Shown piece by piece: positions 1-7,988 of a stretch of DNA of 64,000 nucleotides (position 1 is the stretch's first letter; each line of letters opens with the position of its first letter). The stretch is from Sinorhizobium americanum (GTDB lineage: Bacteria; Pseudomonadota; Alphaproteobacteria; Rhizobiales; Rhizobiaceae). A model generated the notes under the pieces. The model worked only from the letters and a program-made list of their open reading frames with translations. It did no database searches and was not told the origin of the DNA. The stretch spans positions 262,572-326,571 of the forward strand of contig NZ_LNQC01000076.1 in the NCBI RefSeq assembly GCF_001651855.1, written 5' to 3'. Position numbers and translations under genes: made by a program.

Positions 1-2
1 TC

Positions 3-242
3 GCACGTTCGGCCGCCTACAAGCTGCTGGCGACGCATCTCAAGGACGCGCAGGTCCAATCGAATGCCAAGCCGCGCCCGACCTTTCCCTCCCGCTTGCC
101 GCTGCTGCGGATCGACCATGTCTTCGTCGGCGACGGGATCGGTGTCCGCGATTGCACGGTGCATAGCAGCGCCCTTGCGCGCGTCGCTTCCGATCATCTG
201 CCGATCCTGGTCGAGTTGGACATCGAACCGGTTGCCAACTGA
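3..242 (+). CDS. Endonuclease/exonuclease/phosphatase family protein, C-terminal part
   Basis: The open frame enters from the left edge and ends at TGA 240-242, giving 79 residues of the C-terminus only. It reads TFPS..LPLLRIDHVFVG followed by SDHLPILVEL. The IDHVFV and SDHLP motifs are the late Asp-His elements of the DNase I-like endonuclease/exonuclease/phosphatase fold, where the Asp and His belong to the metal-dependent phosphodiesterase centre. The substrate (nucleic acid, phospholipid or inositol phosphate) cannot be told from this fragment. The start lies outside the window. Confidence 0.8.
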   Translation, partial: ARSAAYKLLATHLKDAQVQSNAKPRPTFPSRLPLLRIDHVFVGDGIGVRDCTVHSSALARVASDHLPILVELDIEPVAN

Positions 243-295
243 TGCCTGGCGGGCGCGGACGACCGCCTGGAAATGACGCGGCGCCGGTGAGGGAT

Positions 296-1396
296 CTAAC
301 CTGGGGGAGGCGGCGATGAACCGCCGCTTTCCCTCGCGTGGGCGCGCCAAATATCGAGCAGCAGCAAAGTCACCGTGAAGGTCACCGGTCCGATCACCAG
401 CCCCGCCGGACCGAACACGATGACGCCGCCGATCATGCTCATAAAGGCCACGACGGTGTGTAGCTTCAGCCGTTCCCCGACGAACATCGGATAGAGCAGG
501 TTGTCGACGGTTGCCACCACGCCGGCGCCCCAGACTGTCAGGATCAGCGCCTTGCCCCATTCGCCGGTCAGTGCAAGCGACAGCGCGGCCGGAATCCAGA
601 TGATGAAGGCGCCGAGAACCGGCACCATCGCCAGCACGCCCATGGCGAGACCCCAGAGGAGCGGCGACGGCAGACCAAGCAGCCAGAACATCAGGCCGCC
701 CAAGGTGCCCTGCACGATGGCGACGGCGAAGGTCCCGAAGACGATCGCGTGAACCGTTTCGCTGACGCGCAGGAACAGCTTGTTCATCTCTGCGGAGGTC
801 AGCGGAGAGAAGTTCTTGAGCATGTCCAGGGCTTCGCGGCCGTCACGCAGGAAATAGAACAGGAAGTAGAAGGTCAGCACGAGGTCGATAATCTGCACCA
901 CCGATCGGCGGACCAGGATTGCGCTGAAATTGGTGAGCAAGGTCGCGGCGTTGCCTGCGAGCCCTGCGAGGTCGAGCTGGGTCTCGATCCACAGCAGAAC
1001 CAGCCCGACACGCGGATAGTTGGCAATGGCATCCCGCCAGCTTCCCGTCCTCAGCGCTTCCGCGATGATCTGGGCGCCCTTGGCCGCCTCATTCACAAGC
1101 CGCTCGGCAATCAGCATGAGCGGCACGGCGACGATGAACGCGGCAATTGCCACCGTCGCTGCGGCGGCGATTTCCGGATAGCGGAGGTCCTTTGCGATCC
1201 GGCGATGGAGCGGGTGGAACATGATCGCAAGGACCAAGGCCCAGGTCAGCGCCGGCAGAAAAGGCACGGCCAGCAGGTAACAAACGACGATTCCAGCTGC
1301 AATTGCGATCAGGATCACCAATGACCGCGAACGCCGCGCCGTCAGCAATCGATCTGGAGCATCTTGCTCCGCCTGGGCCGTAACATTCTCCGCCAC
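296..1396 (-). CDS. AI-2E family (PerM-like) transporter
   Basis: A 366-residue polytopic membrane protein. The longer open frame reaches back to 1756, but a GTG at 1396 preceded by AAAGGAG is the convincing start, and the extra upstream residues are not membrane-like. Hydrophobic segments lie near residues 25-60, 75-100, 150-175 and through the C-terminal half. The segment with PVLGAFIIWIPAAL and the C-terminal FGPAGLVIGP are typical of the AI-2E/PerM exporter-like family. Substrates vary in this family (autoinducer-2, Na+/H+, unknown), so none is assigned. An EcfG-type promoter lies 38 bases upstream, suggesting stress induction. Confidence 0.85.
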   Translation of the reverse strand: MAENVTAQAEQDAPDRLLTARRSRSLVILIAIAAGIVVCYLLAVPFLPALTWALVLAIMFHPLHRRIAKDLRYPEIAAAATVAIAAFIVAVPLMLIAERLVNEAAKGAQIIAEALRTGSWRDAIANYPRVGLVLLWIETQLDLAGLAGNAATLLTNFSAILVRRSVVQIIDLVLTFYFLFYFLRDGREALDMLKNFSPLTSAEMNKLFLRVSETVHAIVFGTFAVAIVQGTLGGLMFWLLGLPSPLLWGLAMGVLAMVPVLGAFIIWIPAALSLALTGEWGKALILTVWGAGVVATVDNLLYPMFVGERLKLHTVVAFMSMIGGVIVFGPAGLVIGPVTFTVTLLLLDIWRAHARESGGSSPPPPG

Positions 1397-1433
1397 GGAA
1401 ATCGCTCCTTTGCGAACAATCTGGCGCCACCCG

Positions 1434-1459
1434 AACAGACTTGTCAAAAGATAGGTTCC
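1434..1459 (-). promoter_or_regulatory. EcfG/RpoE2-type promoter for the AI-2E family gene
   Basis: Read on the minus strand: GGAAC (1459-1455), a 17-base spacer, then TGTT (1437-1434). This fits the GGAAC-N16/17-NGTT pattern of the alphaproteobacterial general-stress sigma factor. It lies 38 bases before the GTG start and is back to back with the plus-strand promoter at 1486-1510. Confidence 0.5.
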
Positions 1460-1485
1460 ACCTCCGCTACGCCCGGCCGCGTCAA

Positions 1486-1510
1486 GGAACCTTCCGACGA
1501 GCCGCGGGTT
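1486..1510 (+). promoter_or_regulatory. EcfG/RpoE2-type promoter for the 85-residue gene
   Basis: GGAAC at 1486-1490, 16-base spacer, GGTT at 1507-1510. The downstream ATG is at 1541. Spacing and distance to the gene match the other EcfG-like sites in this window. Confidence 0.55.
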
Positions 1511-1540
1511 CGATTCTGGAGCAGGAAAAGGATCGTGACG

Positions 1541-1798
1541 ATGAGCAATCCCAAGGACGAAGCCTTCAAGGATCAACCCATGCCGTCTCCTACGTGGAAG
1601 CCTGATCCGAAGGAAATGCATATGGATCCGAAGCCCTTGCGGGATCAGGTTCGTCCAGCCGGCGAGGAGGCTGACGAACCCCCGGCCAGGAGCGGAACGT
1701 CGGAGCGGCGCGAGAAGCCGACCGAAGCAGCCGGAAAGGACAATCCGGTCCACCATACCGGTCGCGTTCCGCCGAAGGTGACGGACGACGAGCTCTGA
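1541..1798 (+). CDS. Small hydrophilic proline/charged-rich protein, possibly stress-induced
   Basis: An 85-residue protein, rich in Pro, Lys, Glu and Asp, with no signal peptide or membrane segment and probably largely disordered. The open frame extends upstream to 1364, but the ATG at 1541 follows the purine-rich AGGAAAAGG and sits 31 bases after the EcfG-type -10. The protein ends PPKVTDDEL. I do not recognise a named domain. Its composition recalls the small disordered proteins common in rhizobial stress regulons, which is inference from context. Confidence 0.6.
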   Translation: MSNPKDEAFKDQPMPSPTWKPDPKEMHMDPKPLRDQVRPAGEEADEPPARSGTSERREKPTEAAGKDNPVHHTGRVPPKVTDDEL

Positions 1799-1844
1799 TG
1801 TCCTGGTGGGCGATTTCTTCGTCGGACTGAGGCCTCGGTGGAGG

Positions 1845-2090
1845 TCACCGCATCATCTTGATTTTCGCTTCTTTGGCGGCAGCGACAAAAGCCTGGCGTG
1901 CTTGATCCTCCGAGGCGGTGCCGAGCAGGGCGTCTGTGCAGGCATTGAGGGCGGCGTTGTAGGCGCTGCCATGGGAGACCGGCCAATGTTCGCTGAGCAA
2001 CCTTGCCGCTTCGGCCGGCGTCCAGACGATCTGGACACCGTCGAGACCGGGCAAGTCCACGATGACGCATTCGTTCCATAACTTGAACAT
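1845..2090 (-). CDS. DUF982 domain protein
   Basis: An 81-residue protein starting MFKLWNECVIVDLPGL. The pattern of a short beta strand, then TPAEAARLLSEHWP, then a conserved ALNACTDALLG and ARQAFVAAAKEA helix is the DUF982 family, small cytoplasmic proteins of unknown function that are expanded in Rhizobiales. The frame continues nine codons upstream, but the ATG at 2090 begins the conserved domain and lies 30 bases after an EcfG-type promoter. It sits inside a block of small stress-type genes. Confidence 0.75.
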   Translation of the reverse strand: MFKLWNECVIVDLPGLDGVQIVWTPAEAARLLSEHWPVSHGSAYNAALNACTDALLGTASEDQARQAFVAAAKEAKIKMMR

Positions 2091-2119
2091 GCCGGCGTCC
2101 CTTGGCTTCTGGCGCACCT

Positions 2120-2144
2120 AACTGCCGCCGAACCTGTTCGTTCC
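2120..2144 (-). promoter_or_regulatory. EcfG/RpoE2-type promoter for the DUF982 gene
   Basis: Minus strand: GGAAC (2144-2140), 16-base spacer, AGTT (2123-2120). The -10 first base is A rather than C. The ATG is 30 bases downstream. Confidence 0.45.
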
Positions 2145-2197
2145 CGTGCATTCCATCTTGGCTTGCATCATTGATGCGGGAGCGCCGCAATGATGGA

Positions 2198-2398
2198 TCA
2201 CTTGTTGCTGTGGGCGGCTCGGCTGCCGGTCGCACGAGGAGGTTCTTCCGTTTCGCGTCCGGGAGTGCCGGGTTCTTCCTCGGGGAGCCTTTTGGGTTGC
2301 GGTTCTTTGGTTGGCGGGTCGGGGATGCCGAGCGGAGGGACGGGATTTGGCGGGATGATGCCCGGTCCGGGTCCGGGGCCGGTGGGGTCTGGTTTCAT
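2198..2398 (-). CDS. Proline/glycine-rich small protein of unknown function
   Basis: A 66-residue protein with about one third proline. The N-terminal half repeats PGP and PP units, and the C-terminus ends RAAHSNK. It has no membrane segment and is very likely disordered. The ATG at 2398 is preceded by CGGAG at a normal distance and by an EcfG-type promoter. Both signals make it a real gene despite its low-complexity sequence. No function can be assigned. Confidence 0.55.
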   Translation of the reverse strand: MKPDPTGPGPGPGIIPPNPVPPLGIPDPPTKEPQPKRLPEEEPGTPGRETEEPPRATGSRAAHSNK

Positions 2399-2425
2399 AT
2401 TGGGAACTCCGTGATACGCCCGGAC

Positions 2426-2450
2426 AACCCACTGGGATCACTATTGTTCC
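2426..2450 (-). promoter_or_regulatory. EcfG/RpoE2-type promoter for the proline-rich small gene
   Basis: Minus strand: GGAAC (2450-2446), 16-base spacer, GGTT (2429-2426). The ATG is at 2398, 28 bases beyond the -10. Confidence 0.55.
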
Positions 2451-2542
2451 TGCTGGCTTGCTGCAGAGGCACATTGACGCTGCAGGCGGCTCGATGCTCG
2501 GCAAGAGCAGCGAACCCGACGTTCGTCGGCGCGTCTGGCCGA

Positions 2543-2731
2543 TCAGCGATGCCCCGTCGAATCGGCGACCTGCGGCGTATAGACGACAGTGTCGGTTCCG
2601 TCCTCCAACAGGCCGCCGCCGATCGTCAGATAGACGAAGATGGCGCATATCGCGAGCAGCAGGACCGCGACCGGGAAGGTGGCCGAGGCCTGCTTCTCGG
2701 GCGCCAGGCGATCATTTCTTCGGGTGAACAT
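2543..2731 (-). CDS. Small single-pass membrane protein
   Basis: A 62-residue protein beginning MFTRRNDRLAPEK. A basic N-terminus is followed by one hydrophobic segment near residues 19-40 (VAVLLLAICAIFVYLTI) and a short polar tail. The start at 2731 follows a GGGAG Shine-Dalgarno sequence; the frame itself extends to 2821. Upstream is the cleanest EcfG-type promoter of this block. Its function is unknown. It is comparable in layout to the other tiny membrane proteins at 21278, 38054 and 38250. Confidence 0.65.
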   Translation of the reverse strand: MFTRRNDRLAPEKQASATFPVAVLLLAICAIFVYLTIGGGLLEDGTDTVVYTPQVADSTGHR

Positions 2732-2757
2732 AGTCAATACTCCCTTGATCATAGAAG

Positions 2758-2782
2758 AACGAAATCGCTTTCCCAGGGTTCC
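2758..2782 (-). promoter_or_regulatory. EcfG/RpoE2-type promoter for the 62-residue membrane protein
   Basis: Minus strand: GGAAC (2782-2778), 16-base spacer, CGTT (2761-2758). This is an exact match to the GGAAC-N16-CGTT consensus, 27 bases before the ATG at 2731. Confidence 0.65.
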
Positions 2783-2856
2783 CTGACACGCCTGGGGCAT
2801 GCGGGTGATGGCGGCCGGCATTCATTCGAGGTTTGAAAGACCCTTCCGGAAAAAGA

Positions 2857-2871
2857 TGAGTTTCTGACTCA
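2857..2871 (+). promoter_or_regulatory. Candidate RirA-type iron-responsive operator (TGA-N9-TCA)
   Basis: TGAGT-TTCTG-ACTCA is a perfect 5+5 dyad that also fits TGA-N9-TCA, the iron-responsive (IRO) motif associated with RirA in rhizobia. It lies 74 bases upstream of the siderophore receptor start, where repression under iron sufficiency would be expected. Assignment to RirA is by motif and context only. Confidence 0.5.
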
Positions 2872-2945
2872 GGTAATTATTGACGCGCCAACCGGCGGGG
2901 CACTAGGTTGCAGCGCAACATGAAGCACACGCCGGTGAGAGGGCC

Positions 2946-5123
2946 ATGCAACGCGGTTTATTCAATATCAGCCAGGAGTATCAATCCCGTCGCATTGCGG
3001 CAGGGGGCGCAACGGCGCTCTTTACGATCATGGCACTGACCTCAAGCGTTTCGGCGCAGGACCAGGGCAGTGCCACGGCGCTGCAGCCGCTGACGATCTC
3101 GGGCGGGCAGGGGACAGAAGAGAAAAAGGACAGCGAGACGGTCACGGCGAAGAGCAGCGCCGGTGCCAGCAAGATCAAGACGCCGCTCATCGAAACCCCG
3201 CGGTCGGTTTCGGTGGTGACGCGCAAGGAACTGGACCAGCGCGGCGCGCAGGATATCATTGAAGCGGTTCGTTATTCGGCCGGGGTGACGACGGGTGGCT
3301 ACGGCTTCGATCCGCGGTTCGACCAGGTCTATATTCGCGGCTACAGCGCCACGACGATCGGCGACTACAAGGACGGACTTCGCCAGCCCTATATCAACTA
3401 CGGCACCTTCCGGACCGAGCCTTACACGCTGGAGCGTGTCGAGGTCATCAAGGGCCCCGTCTCGGTGCTCTACGGCGCCGGCTCGCCGGCCGGTATCGTC
3501 AATAAGATCTCCAAGCTGCCCACCGAAGAGCCGATCCGCGAAGTCGGCGTGCTTTATGGCACCGAGGATCGGCTGCAAGGCATGTTCGATTTCGGCGGCC
3601 CGGTTAGCGAGGAGAACGATCAGTTCTCCTATCGGCTTGTCGGCTTGGCTCGCAATGGCGAGACTAATTTTGATATCGGCGACGACCGTTACCTTATTCA
3701 GCCGGGGCTGACTTGGCAGCCGAACGATTCAACGACCTTCACCATTTACGGATTGGCGCAGGCCGACGAGACGGACACCAATGTCGGCGCCGTCGTCGAT
3801 CCATCCGGCAAGGTCCATGATCTGCGCGCCAGCGATCCTGACTATGATTACCAGAAGGTGCGGCAGCAGCAGATCGGCTATCAGTTCGAGCACGAGTTCG
3901 ACGGCGGCATCACCTTTCGCCAGAACCTCAGATATTCGCATCTGGATTTGCGGTCGCGCTATCTCGGAATCTACAGTTGGACCGGTACGGTCGCCCACCG
4001 GGGCGCGAGTTCCATCCGCGACGAGATGAACGTGTTCCAGGTCGACAACCAGCTTGAGGCTAAATTCGACACGGGGCCGGCCGCGCATACCATGCTCTTC
4101 GGCCTCGACTACACCAACCTGACCTCGTCCTTCGGTTTCGGCATGGATTCGGTCGCCACCCCGGCCTACGACTTCGATATTGCCAACCCGACCTACCGGG
4201 TCTCAGGCCCGACGCCCGGCTATAACGTCTCCCAAGCCGAGGCGGATCTGCGACAGGTCGGCATCTATGCGCTGGATCAGGTCGAACTCGATCGGTGGCG
4301 GTTCACCTTCGGGGGTCGTCAGACTTGGGTCGAGCAGGACAGAGACACGCAACTCGTGGCCTCTGGCACGAGCTCGTCCGAGCGGGTAAACAAGGACGCC
4401 TTTTCCATGCAGGCGGGAGCGCTCTATCTCTTCGACAATGGCATTGCCCCCTTCGCAAGCTATGCCACCTCCTTCGAGCCGATCCCCAACCGCTCGACAA
4501 GCGGCGCTATCCTCGATCCGTTGGAGGGCGAACAATTTGAGCTCGGCGTCAAATACCAGCCGCCCGGCACCGACGTCCTGCTCTCGGCGGTCGCCTATCA
4601 GATCATTGAGAAGAACAAGCCCGTTCTTGTGGATCCGACATTGTTGACATACCGCTCACTGGGCGAAGTGACGAGCCGGGGTCTGGAACTCGAGGCGCGG
4701 GCTGCCGTCAGTGAGCAATTGGACCTGATCGCCGCCTACACCTACAATCATGCCGAGATCACCGGGGGGAGCGATCTCGGGAATACGCCGGCGGTCACCC
4801 CGGAGCATGTGGCAACCCTTTGGGCCAACTACACGTTTGCCGAGGACATGGCGGCATCGGGCCTGTCGCTCGGGGCTGGCGTGCGCTACCTCAGCGAAAC
4901 CTACAAGGACACCGGCAACGCCACCGGCAAGAATGAAGACGCCTTCTATCTGGACGCCGCCGCAACCTACGATTTCGGCGCCATCGATAAGAAATATGAA
5001 GGTCTTACCGCCCAGGTGAATGTCCGCAATATCGGCAATGAAAAGCCTGTGGTCTGCAACGAGGGCTATTGCTATCTGAGCCAGGGCCGCAACGTCACGG
5101 CGTCTCTCAAGTACCGCTGGTAG
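2946..5123 (+). CDS. TonB-dependent siderophore receptor (FhuA/FoxA type)
   Basis: A 725-residue outer-membrane receptor. The long basic N-terminus with a hydrophobic core ends at SVSAQD (about residue 38), the likely signal peptidase site. The plug domain follows (about 75-185), with ETPRSVSVVTRKEL, the RYSAGV segment, VYIRGY and ERVEVIKGPVSVLYG. The rest is the beta-barrel, ending in the expected aromatic LKYRW. A CNEGYCY loop near the end is typical of ferrichrome/ferrioxamine-type receptors. It would import a ferric hydroxamate or similar siderophore using TonB. No permease genes are adjacent. A TGA-N9-TCA box upstream suggests iron control. Confidence 0.9.
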   Translation: MQRGLFNISQEYQSRRIAAGGATALFTIMALTSSVSAQDQGSATALQPLTISGGQGTEEKKDSETVTAKSSAGASKIKTPLIETPRSVSVVTRKELDQRGAQDIIEAVRYSAGVTTGGYGFDPRFDQVYIRGYSATTIGDYKDGLRQPYINYGTFRTEPYTLERVEVIKGPVSVLYGAGSPAGIVNKISKLPTEEPIREVGVLYGTEDRLQGMFDFGGPVSEENDQFSYRLVGLARNGETNFDIGDDRYLIQPGLTWQPNDSTTFTIYGLAQADETDTNVGAVVDPSGKVHDLRASDPDYDYQKVRQQQIGYQFEHEFDGGITFRQNLRYSHLDLRSRYLGIYSWTGTVAHRGASSIRDEMNVFQVDNQLEAKFDTGPAAHTMLFGLDYTNLTSSFGFGMDSVATPAYDFDIANPTYRVSGPTPGYNVSQAEADLRQVGIYALDQVELDRWRFTFGGRQTWVEQDRDTQLVASGTSSSERVNKDAFSMQAGALYLFDNGIAPFASYATSFEPIPNRSTSGAILDPLEGEQFELGVKYQPPGTDVLLSAVAYQIIEKNKPVLVDPTLLTYRSLGEVTSRGLELEARAAVSEQLDLIAAYTYNHAEITGGSDLGNTPAVTPEHVATLWANYTFAEDMAASGLSLGAGVRYLSETYKDTGNATGKNEDAFYLDAAATYDFGAIDKKYEGLTAQVNVRNIGNEKPVVCNEGYCYLSQGRNVTASLKYRW

Positions 5124-5131
5124 GAGCTGAA

Positions 5132-5163
5132 AGCGCCATGCGTGGGAAGGGACGCATGGCGCT
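5132..5163 (+). terminator. Stem-loop after the siderophore receptor gene
   Basis: A perfect 12-base inverted repeat, AGCGCCATGCGT (5132-5143) and ACGCATGGCGCT (5152-5163), with an 8-base loop, starts 8 bases after the receptor stop. The following bases are not a T-tract, so it may act as a transcript 3' end stabiliser or weak terminator. Confidence 0.6.
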
Positions 5164-5214
5164 CAATTCTGCTCCTATTCATTCTGAGAAGCGGGTGTTG
5201 CGCCTGCTGCGGTC

Positions 5215-5430
5215 TCACCAAGAGAGTGGGTGTTCCTCATGCCAAAGGGTGGGGAAAATCTCCGCCGGGATGAAGCCATTGCGACAATAGAAATTGCGCG
5301 TTGCCTCGTATTGCTGCTCGTCCTTCCCCCCGGGGGAGATGCATTGGCCGAGCCACAAGGCAAGTCCAAACGGCTGGCCGCGAACGGAACGAGTGGCGCC
5401 GGCTCCTTCAATGAACTCAACGCAGGATGA
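5215..5430 (-). pseudogene. Remnant of a GNAT-family acetyltransferase gene
   Basis: The minus-strand frame ending at 5215 carries YEATRNFYCRNGF followed by EIFPTLW and HEEHP. This is the conserved C-terminal end of GNAT N-acetyltransferases, whose family pattern is Y-ATR-FY-GF-EVFP-LW-NPCL. No acetyl-CoA binding R/Q-x-x-G-x-G/A segment is visible upstream in any minus frame, and the frame ends in LSW-stop where NPCLIMV would be expected. I read it as the eroded 3' end of a lost gene. The recognisable part is 5215-5316; the left boundary is approximate. Confidence 0.5.
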
Positions 5431-5823
5431 AAAGTCTCCCGCGCGGACCTCCCTGTCTCTCCCGTCGAAGTGGTCGCGTGCCCGTGGCAATGCTCGTTGC
5501 GGATAAAACGGCATTCGATATGCCCATTGTTTCACCAGGCCCATCCCACCAGGCTAATTTTTGATCACGTACCCGGCAAGGTGTAATAGCCCTTCCGGGC
5601 ACTCCCCGGCTTTTGCAGCGCTTATAGCGAACCTTTTCAGTTGGCATGTCCCTTGCTTCTCATCTGGCGAGCCCGAGCTGACCGCCGGCGGTGCCCAATG
5701 TCGCGCACCAGGAGCAAGGTTGCTTAAGCAGGATGGATGCGCCGATCGCTGAGAAGCGACGCGTGTTGTTCGGGGCATTTCCAGGATCAACGATCGAATG
5801 GCGCCTTTGCGCCGGGAGAAGCT
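5431..5823. other. Non-coding stretch upstream of the NarK-type gene
   Basis: No frame here gives a recognisable protein on either strand. It carries the 5' region of the transporter gene, with GGGAG just before its ATG, and a single FNR/FixK-like half-site TTGAT at 5561 without the matching ATCAA half. Part of it may be further decayed acetyltransferase sequence. Confidence 0.4.
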
Positions 5824-7077
5824 ATGTCCGCTGTTCACCAGTCACAGAAGATCACCGCCGGGGAGCAGGGCCGCGCCCTGTGGATCTCGACGACCGCTTT
5901 CACCATCTGTTTTGCCGTGTGGACGATCTTTTCGATCATCGGCGTGCGCATCAAGCAGGAACTGGGACTGAGCGAAGCGCAGTTCGGTCTGCTGATCGGC
6001 ATGCCGATTCTGACCGGCTCGCTGATCCGCATCGTGCTCGGCATCTGGACCAACCGCTATGGCGGCCGGCTCGTCTATACGGTCACCATGCTCGCGGCGG
6101 CACTTTCGACCTTCCTCCTCGCCTACGCCACCACCTTCCCTGAAATGCTGCTCGCCGGCCTCGGCGTCGGCATTGCCGGCGGCTCCTTCGCCGTCGGTGT
6201 CGCCTATGTCTCGCCCTTCTTCCCGCCGGAAAAGCAGGGGACGGCGCTTGGCATCTTCGGTGCCGGCAATGTCGGCGCGGCGGTTACCAAGTTCCTGGCG
6301 CCGTTCGTTCTCGTCGCCTATGGCTGGCAGACGGTCGCGCAGGTCTGGGCGGCCGGGTTGCTGCTTACGGCCATCGTCTTCTGGTTCACGACCGAGGACG
6401 ATCCGAAGTTCCGTGCCCGCCGCGAGGTGAGCCAGCCGCGCAAGAGCTTCCTCGCCGAATTCGCGCCCCTCAGGAACGTTCAGGTCTGGCGCTTCTCGCT
6501 CTACTATTTCTTCGCCTTCGGCGGCTTCGTCGCGCTGGCGCTGTGGCTGCCGCGTTACCTCGTCGGCGTCTACGGTTTCAACCTCGAGACGGCGGGCATG
6601 ATCGCCGCGGCCTACTCCATTCCCGGCAGCATTTTCCGTGCCTATGGCGGCGCTCTTTCCGACAGGATCGGCGCGCGCAAGATCATGTATGCAATGTTCG
6701 CCGTGTCGGCCGTCGCAACGCTCATCCTCTCCGTTCCCGAGGGCGGCGCGTTCCAGATCACCCCGGTTGTGTTCGTCGCCGTTACCTTCGTGCTCGGCTT
6801 CGTTATGAGCCTCGGCAAGGCGGCCGTCTACAAGCACATTCCCGCCTATTATCCGGAGCATGTCGGGGCCGTCGGCGGCGTCGTCGGCATGATGGGCGGT
6901 CTCGGCGGCTTCATCCTGCCCGTCGCCTTCGGTTTCCTCAAGGACTGGACCGGCCTCTGGTCGAGCTGTTTCATGCTGCTCTTCGTGATCGTGGCCGTCT
7001 CGATGGTCTGGATGAACGCCTCGATCCGCCAGTTCAAGCGGCGTGCCGACGAGGGCGCGCCGGCCTACGGGCGATAG
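5824..7077 (+). CDS. narK: Nitrate/nitrite MFS transporter, NarK family
   Basis: A 417-residue, 12-helix major facilitator. The first part carries GVRIKQELGLS and GLLIGMPILTGSLIRIVLG. The two nitrate-signature regions are recognisable: GIFGAGNVGAAVTKF near residue 145 and the Gly-rich VGGVVGMMGGLGG near 360. This is the type-I NarK/NNP family, which moves nitrate or nitrite across the inner membrane. The frame extends to 5737, but the ATG at 5824 follows GGGAGAAG. No nitrate or nitrite reductase gene is nearby, so it may serve assimilation or denitrification genes elsewhere. A strong terminator follows. Confidence 0.85.
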   Translation: MSAVHQSQKITAGEQGRALWISTTAFTICFAVWTIFSIIGVRIKQELGLSEAQFGLLIGMPILTGSLIRIVLGIWTNRYGGRLVYTVTMLAAALSTFLLAYATTFPEMLLAGLGVGIAGGSFAVGVAYVSPFFPPEKQGTALGIFGAGNVGAAVTKFLAPFVLVAYGWQTVAQVWAAGLLLTAIVFWFTTEDDPKFRARREVSQPRKSFLAEFAPLRNVQVWRFSLYYFFAFGGFVALALWLPRYLVGVYGFNLETAGMIAAAYSIPGSIFRAYGGALSDRIGARKIMYAMFAVSAVATLILSVPEGGAFQITPVVFVAVTFVLGFVMSLGKAAVYKHIPAYYPEHVGAVGGVVGMMGGLGGFILPVAFGFLKDWTGLWSSCFMLLFVIVAVSMVWMNASIRQFKRRADEGAPAYGR

Positions 7078-7179
7078 AAGACGGCGCGGCTGCAGCATCG
7101 ATACTGAATGCTGCCGCGCGGCACATCCGAACCCCGACACACCCACTTCCCCGCAGGGATTGCCAAAACCCTGCTTCCT

Positions 7180-7206
7180 GCCCGGCACTTCTGTGCCGGG
7201 CTTTTT
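7180..7206 (+). terminator. Rho-independent terminator after the NarK-type gene
   Basis: GCCCGGCAC (7180-7188), loop TTCT, GTGCCGGGC (7193-7201), then TTTTT (7202-7206). This is a perfect 9-bp stem with a T-tract, about 100 bases after the stop codon. It also separates narK from the convergent GntR gene. Confidence 0.9.
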
Positions 7207-7225
7207 CATTCCCGTTCGGGCAAAT

Positions 7226-7984
7226 TTAGAAGGAAAGGTCGAGGACCTTGCCCTCGAAGAGCCGGTCGCGCGAACCTTCGAGGTGTTTGCGCATCAGGTC
7301 GCGGGCCTCGTCGGCGCGGCCCTCTTGGACCGCGCGGTAGATCTGACGGTGTTCCTCGTAGACCTGCTCCAGGCCTGGCCGCGGGCCCATCAGCGAAAGG
7401 CCGTGAAGGTGCATGCCGACGGCGATATGGGCGCGCAGGGCCTCGAGCGAGGCGGTGTAGTAGTGGTTGTTGGCCGCTTCGGCGACCGCCTTGTGGAAGA
7501 GGAAATCGGCATCGGTGCGATGCAACTGATGGCTTGTCGCCTCGCGCAGTTCGGCAAGCGCCGCGGCGATCCGGGCGATCGCCGCCTCGTCGCGTCGCTG
7601 GGCGGCGTAATAGGCGGCGGCGGGCTCGATCGTCAGCCGGAATTCATAGCAGCGCTGAATGTCGGCGATCGACTTGACCGGCGAATAGGCGAGCTGCGCG
7701 GCGGCCGAGACCTGGGCGCTGACGAAGGTGCCCGCACCCTGGCGCGAATAGATCAGGCCCTGCTCGCGCAGCCGCCCGAGCGCATCGCGCACGACGGGGC
7801 GGGAGACGCCCAGCATCGAGGCGAGCTCATGCTCGCCCGGAAGCCTCGAATCCGGTGCGTAGTTGCCGGTGCGGATCCGCTCGTGCAACTGGTTGAAGAC
7901 CCGATCGACGAGCTTCACCGATTTGCCGCGTTCGCTTTTCGCTTCGGCTGCCGCCTCCTGGCCAAGGCCGCCATTCTCCGCCAT
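7226..7984 (-). CDS. GntR-family regulator, FadR subfamily
   Basis: About 252 residues. The N-terminal winged helix (RLPGEHELASMLGVSRPVVRDALGRLREQGLI) is followed by an all-helical FCD domain with its metal/ligand histidines (DADFLFHKAVAEAANN and EEHRQIYRAVQ). The frame runs to 8014 and overlaps the upstream kinase gene. The ATG at 7984 lies just beyond the kinase stop and has GGA seven bases before it, so I prefer it; ATGs at 7996 and 8014 are possible. As last gene of the transporter/kinase transcript it probably controls the divergent 7-20 kb locus in response to a sugar acid. Confidence 0.85.
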   Translation of the reverse strand: MAENGGLGQEAAAEAKSERGKSVKLVDRVFNQLHERIRTGNYAPDSRLPGEHELASMLGVSRPVVRDALGRLREQGLIYSRQGAGTFVSAQVSAAAQLAYSPVKSIADIQRCYEFRLTIEPAAAYYAAQRRDEAAIARIAAALAELREATSHQLHRTDADFLFHKAVAEAANNHYYTASLEALRAHIAVGMHLHGLSLMGPRPGLEQVYEEHRQIYRAVQEGRADEARDLMRKHLEGSRDRLFEGKVLDLSF

Positions 7985-7988
7985 TCGC

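Noticed and set aside
749-1324. Long plus-strand open frame across the AI-2E gene
   Set aside because: Antisense shadow rich in His, Gln and Arg with no family motifs; the minus-strand gene has membrane helices and a Shine-Dalgarno sequence.
5561-5570. FNR/FixK-type box before the NarK-type gene (TTGATCACGT)
   Set aside because: Only one half-site; the partner ATCAA at the proper spacing is absent.
5842-7209. 455-residue minus-strand open frame opposite the NarK-type gene
   Set aside because: Composition (Glu, Arg, Gly, His-rich) is typical of antisense frames in high-GC DNA, and the plus strand encodes a clear MFS protein.
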